A stretch of 64,000 nucleotides of DNA, from NCBI GenBank assembly GCA_028023455.1, contig JAQFVV010006696.1, positions 126,001-190,000 on the forward strand. The letters are read 5' to 3'. The position numbers and the translations under genes were made by a program. The notes under the pieces are model-generated. The model was not told the origin of the DNA, searched no databases, and worked only from the letters and a program-made list of their open reading frames with translations. This DNA comes from Epiperipatus broadwayi. Lineage: Eukaryota; Onychophora; Udeonychophora; Euonychophora; Peripatidae. Shown here in pieces: positions 24,738-38,300 of the stretch. The stretch's first letter is position 1. Every line of letters begins with the position of its first letter.

Positions 24738-25886
24738 TTGAAATTTACTCTTTAGCTTTTTTTTCTGAAATTTGTTGTGGAGACCAGAATCCAAAATGAT
24801 CAAGTAAAATAATATATTTACTGGCTCTAAAGCCAGATGGCTACTCTCAGTTCCTCTAAGCATTCCTTTGAATAGACTTTCCAGCAACCTGCATGGAGAA
24901 TATGAAGAAATTTAACCTATCTGAAAGGCCACTGAAGATTATGATGCTGTCAGACGCCCTATTCCAACCACTATCATTGATATACGCCTCAAGTCCACTC
25001 AAGGAGGCAGAGAGAGATGGTAATCATTTTTAAAAAGAAGCTGCGGTATGAACTTTAATCTATAAATTCTTATAACACTTTAAAAAGAATGTTCTATCTA
25101 AATTATAAAAACTCTTTCAATTTTACCCTCTTATAAAAAGAAACTATCAGTCTGTGTAACTTTATCTATAATGTAAAAGAAAAAAAGCTCACTTACTTTA
25201 ATTTTATAAACTGCTGAAATCTTTTATGAATTAAAAGATTTCATATTTTTTTTTATACTCGTTAAATGTCCGAAATTTATTCTCTTCAATTCCTACAAAC
25301 TAACGGTCTTGCCAAATTTCAGTAATTTTAATATTTTGTTTAAATGCATTTTGTTATGTTTAATATGTGATAGTATGCTCAGATTTCGAAACAATGAAAC
25401 TAAGTAAGTAATTTATAAAGGAGATAATTGTAATCTTCACTTAGACATTTTAAAAGCCTTGTTTATTTTATTAAATCATTGTTTCGAAATTATAATATTG
25501 GTAATAAACGAATGCGCTAACCACTCGTTGTTAATATAGTTATATATATATATATTGTAAAATCGTATTTTTTTTAAGATTTGCTTAACCGATCTTATAT
25601 TATAACCTTTGATATTTATTAGTTGGAAGGGGATATATACATATATTGTCTAGAGATGATAAAGTCTATTTGCTAATGTTTGTATTAAGTCCCATCGAAT
25701 ATACTTTCCCTCCTTAATTAAGAATATTTATATGCAGATTCAGGATCTTAACTAGATTATTTTTATGTAGTTTAAGCCCATTTTATTAGCATACTTATAA
25801 TGCTAATTTTAAGAACTGTTTTGAATTAGCTTGACAGATAAAAGCTATCTGTTTTAGGCACAATTAATTATATGCATACTTATTGG

Positions 25887-25890
<4 letters not shown>
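24738..25890. other. AT-rich stretch without recognised features
   Basis: A somewhat more GC-balanced block at about 24890-25020 ends at AGATGG|TAATCA. No protein family is recognised. Confidence 0.45.

Positions 25891-25891
<1 letters not shown>

Positions 25892-25974
<83 letters not shown>
25892..25974. repeat. (TA)n microsatellite
   Basis: About 83 bp of pure TA. Confidence 0.95.
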
Positions 25975-25976
<2 letters not shown>

Positions 25977-27194
25977 CGTGCATTGCGGGTGTGTTTTTAT
26001 ATAGTACACTTATATGTGTTGCGTTTTGCTGCCTCTGGCAAGGGTTCACGGTAACAAACCGCCCCTTTATTTAGTTCGGGTTATGGCTATCTTCATTAGA
26101 ACTGGGGGCATGAGGACCCAGATTTTTCCTAAAGCCAATCCGACTTCCTGAACTTTATGTTCATACATCAATAGCAGCAAACCGTCGGTCTCAGAGCAAA
26201 CCGAGCATTTGATGCTGAAACTCTTGAAGAATCACACACTCACACTGCAAGTTCATTTCTTTAATATTTTATATAGCTCCATAGTGCATATATGTAGACC
26301 TAATGGTAACCAGTTCTTTTTCCCATATTAATTAATCATTCAGCTTTAGATTGGAGTTTGAATCTGGGTTATCAGTTTGAATCTGCATGATTCTGAGTTT
26401 ATTTAGTTGCTCAGTTAATTTATATATATATATATATATATATAACAGTCTTTAAAACTGGCTGTACTCATCATCATCTCTACTAAAGTATCAACTTCTA
26501 ACTTAAGCAAGTCAAGTTCATAAGATGAGCATATTAAATAATTAGGCATGACCTCTATAACTCACACACACATGTATTGTAATATGTTTAAAAGGGAACA
26601 GATGTACTTGATAACAGTCCCAACTATTGTAACATGCTTGCCTGTATTGAATACCTTGTGAAGATTATACAATCCCTGCCATTATGATATTTTGTGTTAG
26701 ATCATTTGTTATTGTTTTAATAAATCCTTTTAAATATAAACTGTTGTATATCTTTCTTGCTAAGACTCTAGATCAAACCAAACCACAGTATCTTATCCAA
26801 TCCATAGTATTTTATCCCATCCACAGTATATTATTAAATGTCACAGTTCATTACTCCAATTTCTTAATGAGTTTATATGCTATATGTGTATGTCTAGTAT
26901 TTAAGATTAATAGAGTGTTGAGTGTTATATATATCACTTATTTAGTAAGGTTAGTAATGACCTTAAGTCTTGTGTTTATCCCTGTTCTATGTCAGGTCAC
27001 AGTTAAATGAGAACTGAGTGTAGCCCCAGGAATGTCACTCATAAGGTGTTAAATTTGGAGTACTGGCAGATGAGTTGGAGTTTGGTCGGATTAGAGGTCT
27101 CAACCACCTCACTACGGTCAGCTTTGGTATATTTTGCTTGGGCTCTGAATTTTGTTGCATGAGTGTACAAATCTGACTGTTACAATATAGATAC
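25975..27194. other. Mixed unique sequence, possible retroelement leader
   Basis: 25975-26230 and 27020-27184 are less AT-rich than the surroundings. The segment ends CTGTTACA. The open frame at 26684-27010 (+) has no recognisable domain. Confidence 0.35.
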
Positions 27195-27600
27195 TTTTAT
27201 TCATAATCTTAGTTTTTTTTTCTAAGAAAGATGTTTTGTTTGTCTTTTATAAACACATAATTTTAGTTTCATTTATAATTTTCCATTAACAAATGTATTT
27301 TCCTGCAGCTACATTTATTCATGATTTTAGTTTCATTTATAATTTTCCAATAACGAATGTATTTTCAGGCAGCTACATTTATTCATAACTTTTATTTTAT
27401 TTAAAATAAAGACATCTTATTTGTCTTTAAAAAAAACACATATAATTTTAGTTTAAGAAAGACTTTTAAAAACACATATAATTTTAGTTTAAGAAAGACG
27501 TTTTGTTTATCTTTTAAAAACACATATAATTTTAGTTTAAGAAAGACATTTTGTTTATCTTTTAAAAACACATATAATTTTAGTTTAATAAAGATGTTTT
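27195..27600. repeat. Minisatellite, degenerate 35-110 bp units
   Basis: Repeats of TAATTTTAGTTT, AAGAAAGA(C/T)GTTTTGTTT and CTTTTAAAAACACATA. The same family occurs at 23525-23732. Confidence 0.8.
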
Positions 27601-28371
27601 GTCTTATTTTTACAAATGCACATAGTATCGAATATTTCTATAAAATCATTACCTTCATTCATCCATTTTGTTCCTTCAAAAAGGGATCATTTTATTTAAG
27701 CTGAATGGCATTAATCCCTTTCATGATGATTATACAGGCAAATTTCAGAGAATCATGGTTTGATGAAGAGAAAAGCTGTGACTATTTAGGCTTTCATCAT
27801 CAAGTTTTTCTTAATAAAGTTTTATTTTTCCATCATTAACATAGGTTCTTTAATATCCTTTTAAAATTGAAATCTTTTTTTTTCATAATTCTTCTTTAAC
27901 AGCTACTTGAAAAATATCTCTTTGGAAAAAATATCACTATTTGATCTCCTTAAAATCTCTCTGGAAAAACTTTTTAAAACTTTTTCAAAGTCTCTTGTTT
28001 TAAAATAAAATCTAATCTTCTTCTGAACTTCGAACTTGACTATATATATTCTGATTCTGGATTGATTAAACAGTTAGCCCACGTTTCCTAGTCATCCCAC
28101 AGCTCTCATTTAAGTCTGATTGCCTTTCTCTTCATAATGGTTGGATAATCTACTTTTTTAGCAGGATAGATAAGAAAGCATAAAAATTAATCCATCATTC
28201 CAAAAATTAAAAATGTAATCTTTTTAATAACTGCCAACTTTATTTACATTGTAATTTGAAACTATAAAATCAATAATGATTTTCTTTTAACAAAAAAACT
28301 TTTTGCTTTATTTCTTTTTTAATTTGATCAAATCATGCTAGTCTTTTTAAAAAAAAAAGGGGGGGGGTCTT

Positions 28372-28376
<5 letters not shown>
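27601..28376. other. AT-rich stretch without recognised features
   Basis: No supported gene or repeat. Confidence 0.5.
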
Positions 28377-28409
<33 letters not shown>

Positions 28410-28445
28410 AACAGTATATCTGTTTCAATATATATATATATATAT
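28377..28445. repeat. (TA)n microsatellites
   Basis: Two TA tracts around a short unique piece, GGAACAGTATATCTG. Confidence 0.9.
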
Positions 28446-28478
28446 AATAAAATTATTCGATATCTGTATTTTTAAAGC

Positions 28479-28711
28479 AATATATGTAATTATATAACTG
28501 AATATTTGTAAACACAGTAACTAAATTATTAAAAATTTTATCCACTTAGGTGTGCTTTTGATTATCCCAGTAATCTGTGTTAACTAAAGCTTTGAAATGC
28601 TTTAGTTGACACAGATTACTGGTGTAATCAAAAGTGCTCCTAAGTGGATAAATTTTTTAATTATTTAGTTACTGTATTTACAAATATTCATTTATAAAAT
28701 TATACATATAT
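28479..28711. repeat. Near-perfect foldback of PLE-type ends
   Basis: Two arms of about 113 bp are separated by about 8 bp (TTTGAAAT). The left arm has TTTTATCCACTTAGG and CTAAAGC. The right arm has GCTTTAG and CCTAAGTGGATAAA. The CAAAAGTGCTCC word matches PLE 3' ends in this window. The same foldback family is at 1777-1906. Confidence 0.85.
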
Positions 28712-28723
28712 ATATATATTAAT

Positions 28724-28830
28724 ATGTGGAGCTTTACCAAGGCCTACAAACAAGCGTATTTGTTTACATAAACATCAGAGTCAATATTCACTGTCTTTTT
28801 CGTTTTGTTCCACCCTCAGATCAGCTGATT
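28724..28830 (-). mobile_element. Truncated retrozyme copy
   Basis: GGAGCTTTACCAAGG, TTTGTTTACATAAAC and CCACCCTCAGATCAGCTGATT match the units at 54.2-55.1 kb. The copy stops inside the hammerhead, keeping one stem I strand, the cleavage site and stem III but losing the rest of the core. Confidence 0.8.
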
Positions 28831-28865
28831 AAAACTTCATTAATAAATTTTATTCTATATGTATC

Positions 28866-28907
<42 letters not shown>

Positions 28908-28921
28908 GATACATATAGAAT

Positions 28922-28958
<37 letters not shown>
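28831..28958. repeat. PLE RT scraps in both orientations, with (TA)n
   Basis: 28831-28868 is an inverted copy of about 29473-29510 (ATTGATACATATAGAAT). A + strand copy of the same word lies at 28903-28921. TA tracts separate and follow them. Confidence 0.75.
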
Positions 28959-28981
28959 CCATTAAAATGACTATTTTAAAT

Positions 28982-29462
28982 CATATAATTATTCAAACAA
29001 ATCTATTCAATACAGTATTCAAATTTTAAATAAAATATATTCTTTACTGGAAGTACTTTTGGTTGTATCACTGACAATCTTTATCAACTATTAATTAATA
29101 CAAATATACACAAAACAAAATCTTATTTTACCAATCATTCAATTCACTCAAATTTTCCATAATTCTATTGTTTTTTTTTAGCTGATTGTCTATTCATTAA
29201 ACCATTTCCATTTCTAGATATTATCATTGCCTTCTTAATTTTTCATATTTCATTAAATCTTTTAATATGAATAACTTTCCCATCTCTATTATCAAATTAA
29301 AAACCATAATTACACTATTATAATCAAAAATAACTGATGGAGTATTAATACAATCTAAAGTTACACTTTCTTTCTGCGTATGTTTACCCAATATCTTACG
29401 ATCATTTTATATTTTTTTAATGTACACTTTGAATCCCTTATATATTTCATTCCATAAATTTG
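28982..29462 (-). mobile_element. PLE family 3, inverted 3' part (EN remnant and 3' UTR)
   Basis: This is an inverted copy of 33541-34019. The left edge has CAGTATTCAAATTTTAAAT, then TTCTTTACTGGAAGTAC and GTATCACTGACAATC. Read on the - strand it continues into a degenerate GIY-YIG part. It forms the left arm of a 5 kb inverted-repeat structure. Confidence 0.85.
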
Positions 29463-29469
29463 AAAAAAA

Positions 29470-30537
<1,068 letters not shown>

Positions 30538-30550
30538 TATATATATATAA

Positions 30551-31828
30551 TAACAAAACTTAAATATATTCCAAACAACGGTAAACAATTTATAATACAA
30601 TATAAATAAAAACTCAATAAACACTCATAAAGAAATATTTTCGATTATATTCATAATCATTTTCAACTCACTCTCAAAATGGAATCATCTATTACCAACC
30701 AGAAACACATGTTTATTTAAATATCCTACAATTCATTAATCCTAACATTTGCTGACTGTCTGTTTATTATCGTATTTTTATACCTACTGATAAAAACTGC
30801 CTCTTTAATTTTTCTTTTTTCATTATCTCTCTCTTGTCCTAAAATTTTTATTTTATTTATATCAAAATTAAACTTAAAATTACAATTTCTATCATTATCA
30901 TAAAAAACAGATTCAGTATATAACTTGACTTCATTAATATTATCATTACATATATGTACATTTTTCAAAACTCTTTTATATAACAATTTATGTTCTTTAA
31001 TTCTTTTCTCTATATTACATCTAGATTCCCCTATATATGATAAGTTACACCCACAAAAAATTCTATAAATTATATTACTCCCTTTATTTTTTTCTAACTT
31101 ATCTTTTGAATTATTAACCATTCTATTTAAATTACCAAGTCCATAAAAAGAAACATTATATATACCATTATAAAATTTTTCATAAATTTTACTTGATTAT
31201 TATTATAAAAAGGCAAAGAAATCCACTTCTTACTCTTAATTTCTTCATCACCAGTATTTCTATTAATTTTCTTACTAAACTGACAAACCACTTGATAAAT
31301 TTCTTTTATATTATAACCTACACTTAATAATTCACTTACATAATTTTCAATATTTTTCTTTTTATTTCATGCATATTTACACAAAATATTATTTCTATAC
31401 AAAAAAGACCTAAAACCAGCCATCTTATAATTATGTGGCACATTAGATAAATAGGGAATATACCCTCTAGTTTCAATAGGTTTAATAAACAATTTATATT
31501 CAATCATATTATTGTTCCTTGAAATTATCAAATCTAAATACTTAATACTGTTGTTATATTCTTTCTCCATAGACCAGATAAGACCTTTTAATTTATTATA
31601 TTCATCAAAAATTTTATCAACCATTTCTGAAGAAGCACATATAAAAACACCATCCACATATCTCGTATATAACTTAATATTTCCCATAAATATAAATTTG
31701 TTTAAAATTTTCTCTTCATAATATGACAAAACAAAACTGCATAACTGTGCCACCATTGGTAATCCCATTGGCCATCCTTTACTCATCTTGTAAAATTTAC
31801 CTTTAAAGGATGCAACAATATTTTGTTC
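30551..31828 (-). mobile_element. PLE family 2, inverted arm (left)
   Basis: This arm of about 1278 bp is an inverted copy of 32073-33351. The outer edge is TAACAAAACTTAAATATATTCC and the inner edge is TTTTGTTCAA. It contains the 3' UTR, the endonuclease and the C-terminal half of RT. The arms are very similar, differing at scattered single bases. Confidence 0.92.
30726..31121 (-). pseudogene. PLE family 2 GIY-YIG endonuclease (left copy)
   Basis: The - strand frame of 131 codons holds IIYRIFCGCNLSYIGE (GIY-YIG start), SRCNIEKRIKEHKLLYKRV (catalytic Arg and His helix), FYDNDRNCNFKF, and terminal NRQSANVRINEL with the likely metal-binding Asn region. This is the layout of PLE C-terminal endonucleases, which nick target DNA. 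The domain itself is open and intact. It is separated from the RT by a frameshift in the linker near 31180-31370. Confidence 0.85.
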
Positions 31829-32068
31829 AATAAAATTTAAAGCCTTCATCAGAAAACATATTAATTGATTATCCACTTTCTTTTCCAATAAAGCTTGATG
31901 AATTATCCTAATTGAATCAAGTCTATCAATAGATCCATACATCTCAGAAACATCCAATGACACTAAAACATCATTACAGTCCAAACTTAAATCTTTAATT
32001 TTTTCAACAAAATCAAATGATGACGTTACAGAATATTTTCCAAATCCAAGTAAATCTTGTAAAATTTT
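31367..32068 (-). pseudogene. PLE family 2 reverse transcriptase (left copy)
   Basis: The - strand frame starts at the inversion junction near 32070, so the N-terminus is missing. In order it shows: KILQDLLGFGKYSVTSSFDF; motif A, VSLDVSEMYGSIDR; EQNIVASFKGKFYKM; motif B-like KGWPMGLPMVAQ; motif C, YTRYVDGVFICAS; IKYLDLIISRNN; and KMAGFRSFLYRNN. The motif C pair is Asp-Gly, which would abolish catalysis. It is otherwise an uninterrupted frame of over 230 codons, longer and cleaner than the other PLE RT fragments here. It runs into stops in the linker. Confidence 0.88.
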
Positions 32069-32133
32069 TTGCTGAACAAAATACTGTTGCATCCTTTAAT
32101 GGTAAATTTTATAAGATAAGTAAAGAATGACCA

Positions 32134-32541
32134 ATGGGATTACCAATGGTGGCACAGTTATGCAGTTTTGTTTTGTTATATTATGAAGAGAAAATTTTAA
32201 ACAACTTTATATTTATGGGAAATATTAAGATATATACGAGATATGTAGGTGATGTTTTTATATGTGCTTCTTCAGAAATGATTGATAAAATTTTTGATGA
32301 ATATAATAAATTAAAAGGTCTTATCTGGTCTATGGAGAAAGAATATAACAACATTATTAAGTATTTAGATTTGATAATTTCAAGGAACAATAATATGATT
32401 GAATATAAATTGTTTATTAAACCTATTGAAACTAGAGGGTATATTCCCTATTTATCTAATGTGCCACATAATTATAAGGTGGCTGGTTTTAGGTCTTTTT
32501 TGTATAGAAATAATATTTTGTGTAAATATATATGTGATTAA
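32134..32541 (+). pseudogene. PLE family 2 RT fragment (right copy)
   Basis: The frame reads PMGLPMVAQLCSFVL, then YTRYVGDVFICAS, where motif C is Gly-Asp rather than Asp-Asp, then IKYLDLIISRNN and KVAGFRSFLYRNN. The Trp codon in the KGWPMG block is a stop (TGA near 32128). The left copy has YVDG in motif C, so the two arms carry different disabling changes. Confidence 0.88.
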
Positions 32542-32610
32542 AAGAAAAATATTGAAAATTATGTAAGTGAATTATTAAGTGTAGGTTATAATATAAAAGA
32601 AATTTATCAA

Positions 32611-33186
32611 GTGGTTTGTCAATTTAGTAAGAAAATTCATAGAAATACTGGTGATGAAGAAATTAAGAGTAAGAAGTGGATTTCTTTGCCTTTTTATAAT
32701 AATAATCAAGTAAAATTTATGAAAAAAGTTTATAATGGTATATATAATGTTTATTTTTATGGATTTGGTAATTTAAATAGAATGGTTAATAATTCAAAAG
32801 ATAAGTTAGAAAAAAATAAAGGGAGTAATATAATTTATAGAATTTTTTGTGGGTGTAACTTATCATATATAGGGGAATCTAGATGTAATATAGAGAAAAG
32901 AATTTAAGAACATAAATTGTTATATAAAAGAGTTTTGAAAAATGTACAGATATGTAATGATAATAGTAATGAAGTCAAGTTATATACTGAATCTGTTTTT
33001 TATGATAATGATAGAAATTGTAATTTTAAGTTTAATTTTGATATAAATAAAATAAAAATTTTAGGACAAGAGAGAGATAATGAAAAAAGAAAAATTAAAG
33101 AGGCAGTTTTTATTAGTAGGTATAAAAATACGATAATAAACAGACAGTCAGCAAATGTTAGGATTAATGAATTGTGGGATATTTAA
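32611..33186 (+). pseudogene. PLE family 2 GIY-YIG endonuclease (right copy)
   Basis: The linker and endonuclease read in one frame with LSYIGESRCNIEKRI, a TAA stop at about 32906 where the left copy has Lys, then the rest from LLYKRVLKNV to NRQSANVRINELWDI. A single base change explains the stop. The family's Arg, Glu and His positions are otherwise kept. Confidence 0.85.
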
Positions 33187-33351
33187 ATTGCCATGTGTTT
33201 CCGGTTGGTAATAGATGATTCCATTTTGAATGTGAATTGAAAATGATTATGAATATAATCGAAAATATTTCTTTAAGAGTTTTTATTGAGTTTTTATTTA
33301 TATTGTATTATAAATTTCTTACAGTTGTTTGGAATATATTTAAGTTTTGTT

Positions 33352-34177
<826 letters not shown>

Positions 34178-34212
34178 TATTCTTCTATCACTGATATGTA
34201 GTCCTTTTTCAG

Positions 34213-34394
34213 ATGATACTGAAAGAAGAAGAGACCTTATGACAGTTGGATTACCAATTGTTCAACGTAAGGTCTGTGTTAAAATAGCAGAAAGAGCATA
34301 CAATAGGTTTCGTTTTATGCTACCAAAGTTCAGAGTTCGGAAAAATGAGTTCTGTGCTGGATATCCTTATCAGTCAGGAAGACATTCATGTGCA
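34213..34394 (+). CDS. Serine protease (S1A) exon B, ending just before GDSGGP
   Basis: The acceptor is CCTTTTTCAG (ending 34212) and the donor is GTAAGT from 34395. It encodes the rest of the split Tyr codon and 60 codons (out-phase 0). Visible motifs are: [11 protein letters not shown] (12-22), the counterpart of LP.V....C with the Cys of the 168-182 disulfide; and NEFCAGY (45-51) with its partner Cys. The exon ends GRHSCA (56-61), so the next exon should begin GDSGGP with the catalytic Ser. By that alignment the base-of-pocket residue 189 is His, where trypsins have Asp. Exon joining to 2608-2921 is in frame. No GDSGG exon was found downstream in the window. Confidence 0.92.
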
Positions 34395-35094
34395 GTAAGT
34401 GCATATCTCAGATAATTTTTTTTATATTGGTTTAGTTATTTTTCATCTCAGTTCATTTTAGTGCAACGTTTTATAAATACCTAATTTACAACATAATGTA
34501 TTGAATTGTTTTCTTTTCTTGTTATCTCATTTTCATTTTTATATTAGTAAGCTAATCGTTGTGTTGTAAAAAATGGATATGACAACCATCTGTGTTCACA
34601 TCACTGCACATTTGTCACCAGTTGTAATGGAATAAGCAAGAATTGGAATCTTAATTTTTTGTTTCATAACCAATGAATGGATTAACCATTGGTGATAAAA
34701 CATATGAAATATGTAAATGACCAGATACTTATGATGCAATTGGTCAGTGTATGGCCCCATTAATTGGTTGTTAATTGGAATGAAACAGGACAAAATGTCT
34801 ATTTGCATCACATATTTTATTTGTTCACTTGAGCTGTGGAATAAGGTTGTAACCCTAAAGTTGGTAAGTTATGAAAACATCACATTTAATATTATGCTTA
34901 GTTCAAGTCTAATCCACTTGATTAACCATATGATTACTCTTAAGGTCATCAATGTTGTGAGTTCTGCTCATACACCTGTTAATTTTCAGTATTAATAGAC
35001 AACAGTTATATGCAAGATTCTATTAATCCACAGTGGTGCTGACAATCAGTTTGATATGAAACTATAATCATTTACATCTAAATTATGGGTGTGG
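34395..35094. other. Intron start or flank, no recognised features
   Basis: Unique AT-rich sequence after the exon B donor. No exon with GDSGGP is seen. Confidence 0.5.
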
Positions 35095-35390
35095 TATAGC
35101 ATAGGTAATGGAAAGTAAGATAAAGGATATGCTATAAATAATGAAAAATTAGATAAATGATATGACCTTGATAATGGAAAGTTGGATAATTGATACAGCA
35201 TGGCTAATGGATAGATAGATAAATGATATAGCATGGGCAATGAAAATTTGAACAAATGATATGACATGGCTATTAGAAATATAGATAAAAGTTATCACAT
35301 AGGCAATGGGTTATTGGACAAATAAAATGGTATGGTTAATAGAAAGACTAATAAATTATATGGCATGGACAATAAAAAGTTGTATAATGA
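35095..35390. repeat. Minisatellite, units of about 39-45 bp
   Basis: Words such as GATAAATGATAT, GCATGG.CAATG and AAAGTTGGATAA recur about seven times. The - strand frame YHLSNFPL.. is a product of the repeat. Confidence 0.85.
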
Positions 35391-35515
35391 GGAAATACAC
35401 ACAAATTCTAATAAAATAAATCATTAACAACTTTATTCTATTATGAGTGGTTTACAATATTTTAAAATAAATCAATTTGATGTGAGGATCAGTTAGGTTA
35501 TTCTTTTTTTAATTT

Positions 35516-35687
<172 letters not shown>

Positions 35688-35715
35688 TATCATCATCATA
35701 ATCATCCTCATCATC

Positions 35716-36842
35716 TTTTAACCTTTGACCTTATGTATCATGGTCATTTACAATGTGGTCTAAATATTAGCTTATTCTAAAAATGTAATTTATAATTAAT
35801 TTGATAATATCAATCTGTTGATTAATCCTTCTATTCCCTTCCTATAACATCTCTATCTTAACCTATTGCAATGTGTCAACATTTACTGACTGTCATCTTT
35901 GAATATGAAGCCCTCCCCCACTTGATATTACCAGCGTTTATGACAGCCATAGTCATTCATACAAATAATAATAACCTAGTTAATTTAACAATAACAATAA
36001 ACATATAAAATTATCTTGTACTAGTGTGAGCTTTTAATTTTATATATATAAAATGTCACATCAACACCAGGCAGTCATCCACTTTTTTACTTGGTAAGTT
36101 TAGGAATCAGCATCTATATTTTATTACAATAACAAATTATAGTGATTGACCTGTAGACACCCTTACATTACTATAAATGATGATTATTAGACTATGTTAT
36201 TAATTATTTTAATAAAGAGAACAACAACTAGTTATAAAACAAAAAGGATTCTACGATACATGTATAGTTTGAATAATTGAAATTGTTAGTCCATATTGTT
36301 AACAACATATAAGTACACAGATGATAAAATGGCTGGTTTGTTCCACATTAGAAAAATTTCTGGATCTTGTTAAGTTGATAATCCATTTGATGTTGTCTGA
36401 TTATCCTCTAAGTAATCAGTTCATGATTTGCCAGTGAACATGTAATGTTCCTCTGTTTATTACTGACTTCATTATGATTTTAGTAAATATTCTCTCTTTT
36501 CTTATGATGGTGAAGACAATACTGATGTTGTCAGCTTATAAATTTGAATTATTAATTGGTATATGACTTGCAGTATTCTATCAGTGACGATTAATGAGTT
36601 TTCTACCCCACCCCCAAACATTCATTAATATTCATTAGAATTAATATTATTTGCTACAGATTATCAGATAGGGGATGTTTTTGGTTTCTTCAGACAGCTA
36701 ATAATTCTTCTTATGAGCTTTATGTAGATGAGTAATAAAATTCCAAGGGAATTAATTCATATTAGTTTTTCCTATAGAAATTTATTACTTTTTTGATCTT
36801 TATGAACATTTCCTTTTATAATCATTTTCAATAGCTATGGAA
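35716..36842. other. AT-rich stretch without recognised features
   Basis: No supported gene or element. Confidence 0.5.
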
Positions 36843-37055
36843 CAGTGAAGATTGCCAATTCCTCTACAAGCTTTATGATAAATGCTTAGTCAGAGCCAGT
36901 ACTTAAATATCTCTGTCAGGAACTCCTCCCAAAACCCCTGACCATGCCTTTCATGCTTTGGTACTCCTCAGAGAGGTATCAGGGTAGGTTAAGTGCTGGC
37001 TCTGGCTAAGCATTTATCATAAAGATTGTAGAGGAAATGGCAATGCTCACTGTTT
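36843..37055. repeat. Foldback element
   Basis: Arms of about 65 bp: left CCTCTACAAGCTTTATGATA and AATGCTTAGTCAGAGCCAG; right CTGGCTCTGGCTAAGCATT and TATCATAAAGATTGTAGAGG. The loop is about 85 bp and may continue the pairing weakly. It is not related to the PLE or retrozyme repeats as far as I can see. Possibly a MITE or a snapback retroelement. Confidence 0.75.
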
Positions 37056-37840
37056 ATGACTCTTATTTTGACTATTTATAGCTTTGGAGAAAATTTGTTT
37101 TTTTTTTTTTTTAAATCATCAAATTATAAATCAAACATAAGTTCTGTTTACGCATTATTTTAATTTGTGTCTTGATTAAAACAATTCACATTTTTTTCAT
37201 GTGTACCCAGTCTGTGTCAGCAGCATGTTATATATCATGCATGCATAGTTATTGTTTAAGATTTTTAATTTCTAGTACTTTTAATATATTTTTTTAAAAA
37301 TATAATCATTTAATTTTGGATCTCATTTATCTTTGTTACTCTTTTATATTACTTTGGGAATTTGGTCAATTGCGTATCATTTACTCTTATATTGTTGTCA
37401 GTACATTTAACATAATGTAAAATAAATACCATGTTATAATCTACTTTTAATTTTAATTAATGTTATAATTTGTTTACATATAACAAAGAGTGTTAATAGA
37501 TTAATTATATCTTTAATTAAGTATAAATTGTTTTAAGACCTTTTTGTCTTTAATAAGTTGTGACTGTACCCTTACATTTCCCATCCTCTCAAATAATTAA
37601 AATGGACTGTAAGGGTTTGAATTTTCAATTAATATAAGTATTGCTTGTAATTTATAAACCTTGCATAATCTCTCCTTATGATGTTTGATAATAAAGGATG
37701 TTCTTTGATAACATTGTAATTTTGATATGGAATATTGGTTTCCACTGTGAGAAATTTACAAAATTCAACTATAAATATTTCATTCTCAGGCATCAACACA
37801 TTTTCAGGATATTGGACCAATTGGTAAAATACCTGAATAT
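37056..37840. other. AT-rich stretch without recognised features
   Basis: The - strand frame at 37629-37820 has no recognisable domain. Confidence 0.45.
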
Positions 37841-37894
37841 ATATTGTAATGGAAACTATGTAATCTAAATGATCTCAAACAAAAATACACCTAT

Positions 37895-38300
37895 GAAGAG
37901 AGAAGGCCCCAAACGTTGGTGCCAAAATGTAATGTAATGTATGATATGAGAAGAAAATAATGCTCCAAATGTTGGACGACAAATGTAATGGAATGCCTGT
38001 CACCAATTAAAATGGCCCCAATAGTTGGAAAAGTAAAATGTAATAGAATCACATTTGCTCTATCCTCAAAGACAAATTGTAATGAATCAGACCTCACATT
38101 TTATGCATCAAATGTAATAGAATATATTTATCATCCAATTAAAATAATGTGAACACAGCATATCATACTCATATATGGAGAAAAGAATGTCCAAAACGTT
38201 GATGAAAATATAATAGATTGGAATATACATATAAAGAAAGATCTTAACAATCTAAATGAATCCAATTGTTGAGAAAGCCAAATATAATAGATTCTATGAT
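37895..38300 (-). repeat. Tandem repeats resembling an LTR/primer-binding-site junction
   Basis: Degenerate units of about 60-90 bp contain words like CCCCAAACGTTGGTGCC followed by AAAATGTAATG, seen near 37908, 37970, 38018, 38190 and 38262. On the - strand the unit reads CATTACA then TTTTGGCACCAACGTTTGG. That is how an LTR end (..TTACA) followed by a TGGCGCC-type tRNA primer site reads in Ty3/Gypsy elements. I infer a minisatellite grown from such a junction. Confidence 0.5.

Larger units (their letters stand above)
32073..33351 (+). mobile_element. PLE family 2, inverted arm (right)
   Basis: Mirror arm of 30551-31828, starting at TGAACAAAATACTG. It encodes the C-terminal half of RT (frame 32134-32541) and the linker and endonuclease. 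A 244 bp unique piece of RT (31829-32072), present only in the left copy, lies between the arms. Confidence 0.92.

Noticed and set aside
22617-27184. A 4.6 kb LTR element between TGTAAC (22617) and GTTACA (27184)
   Set aside because: No repeat pair or pol was found inside. The minisatellite family occurs both inside and just outside the right edge, which does not fit a simple insertion.
35095-35390. Regular repeats as a CRISPR array
   Set aside because: Units are degenerate and contiguous without unique spacers, and the sequence is eukaryotic.
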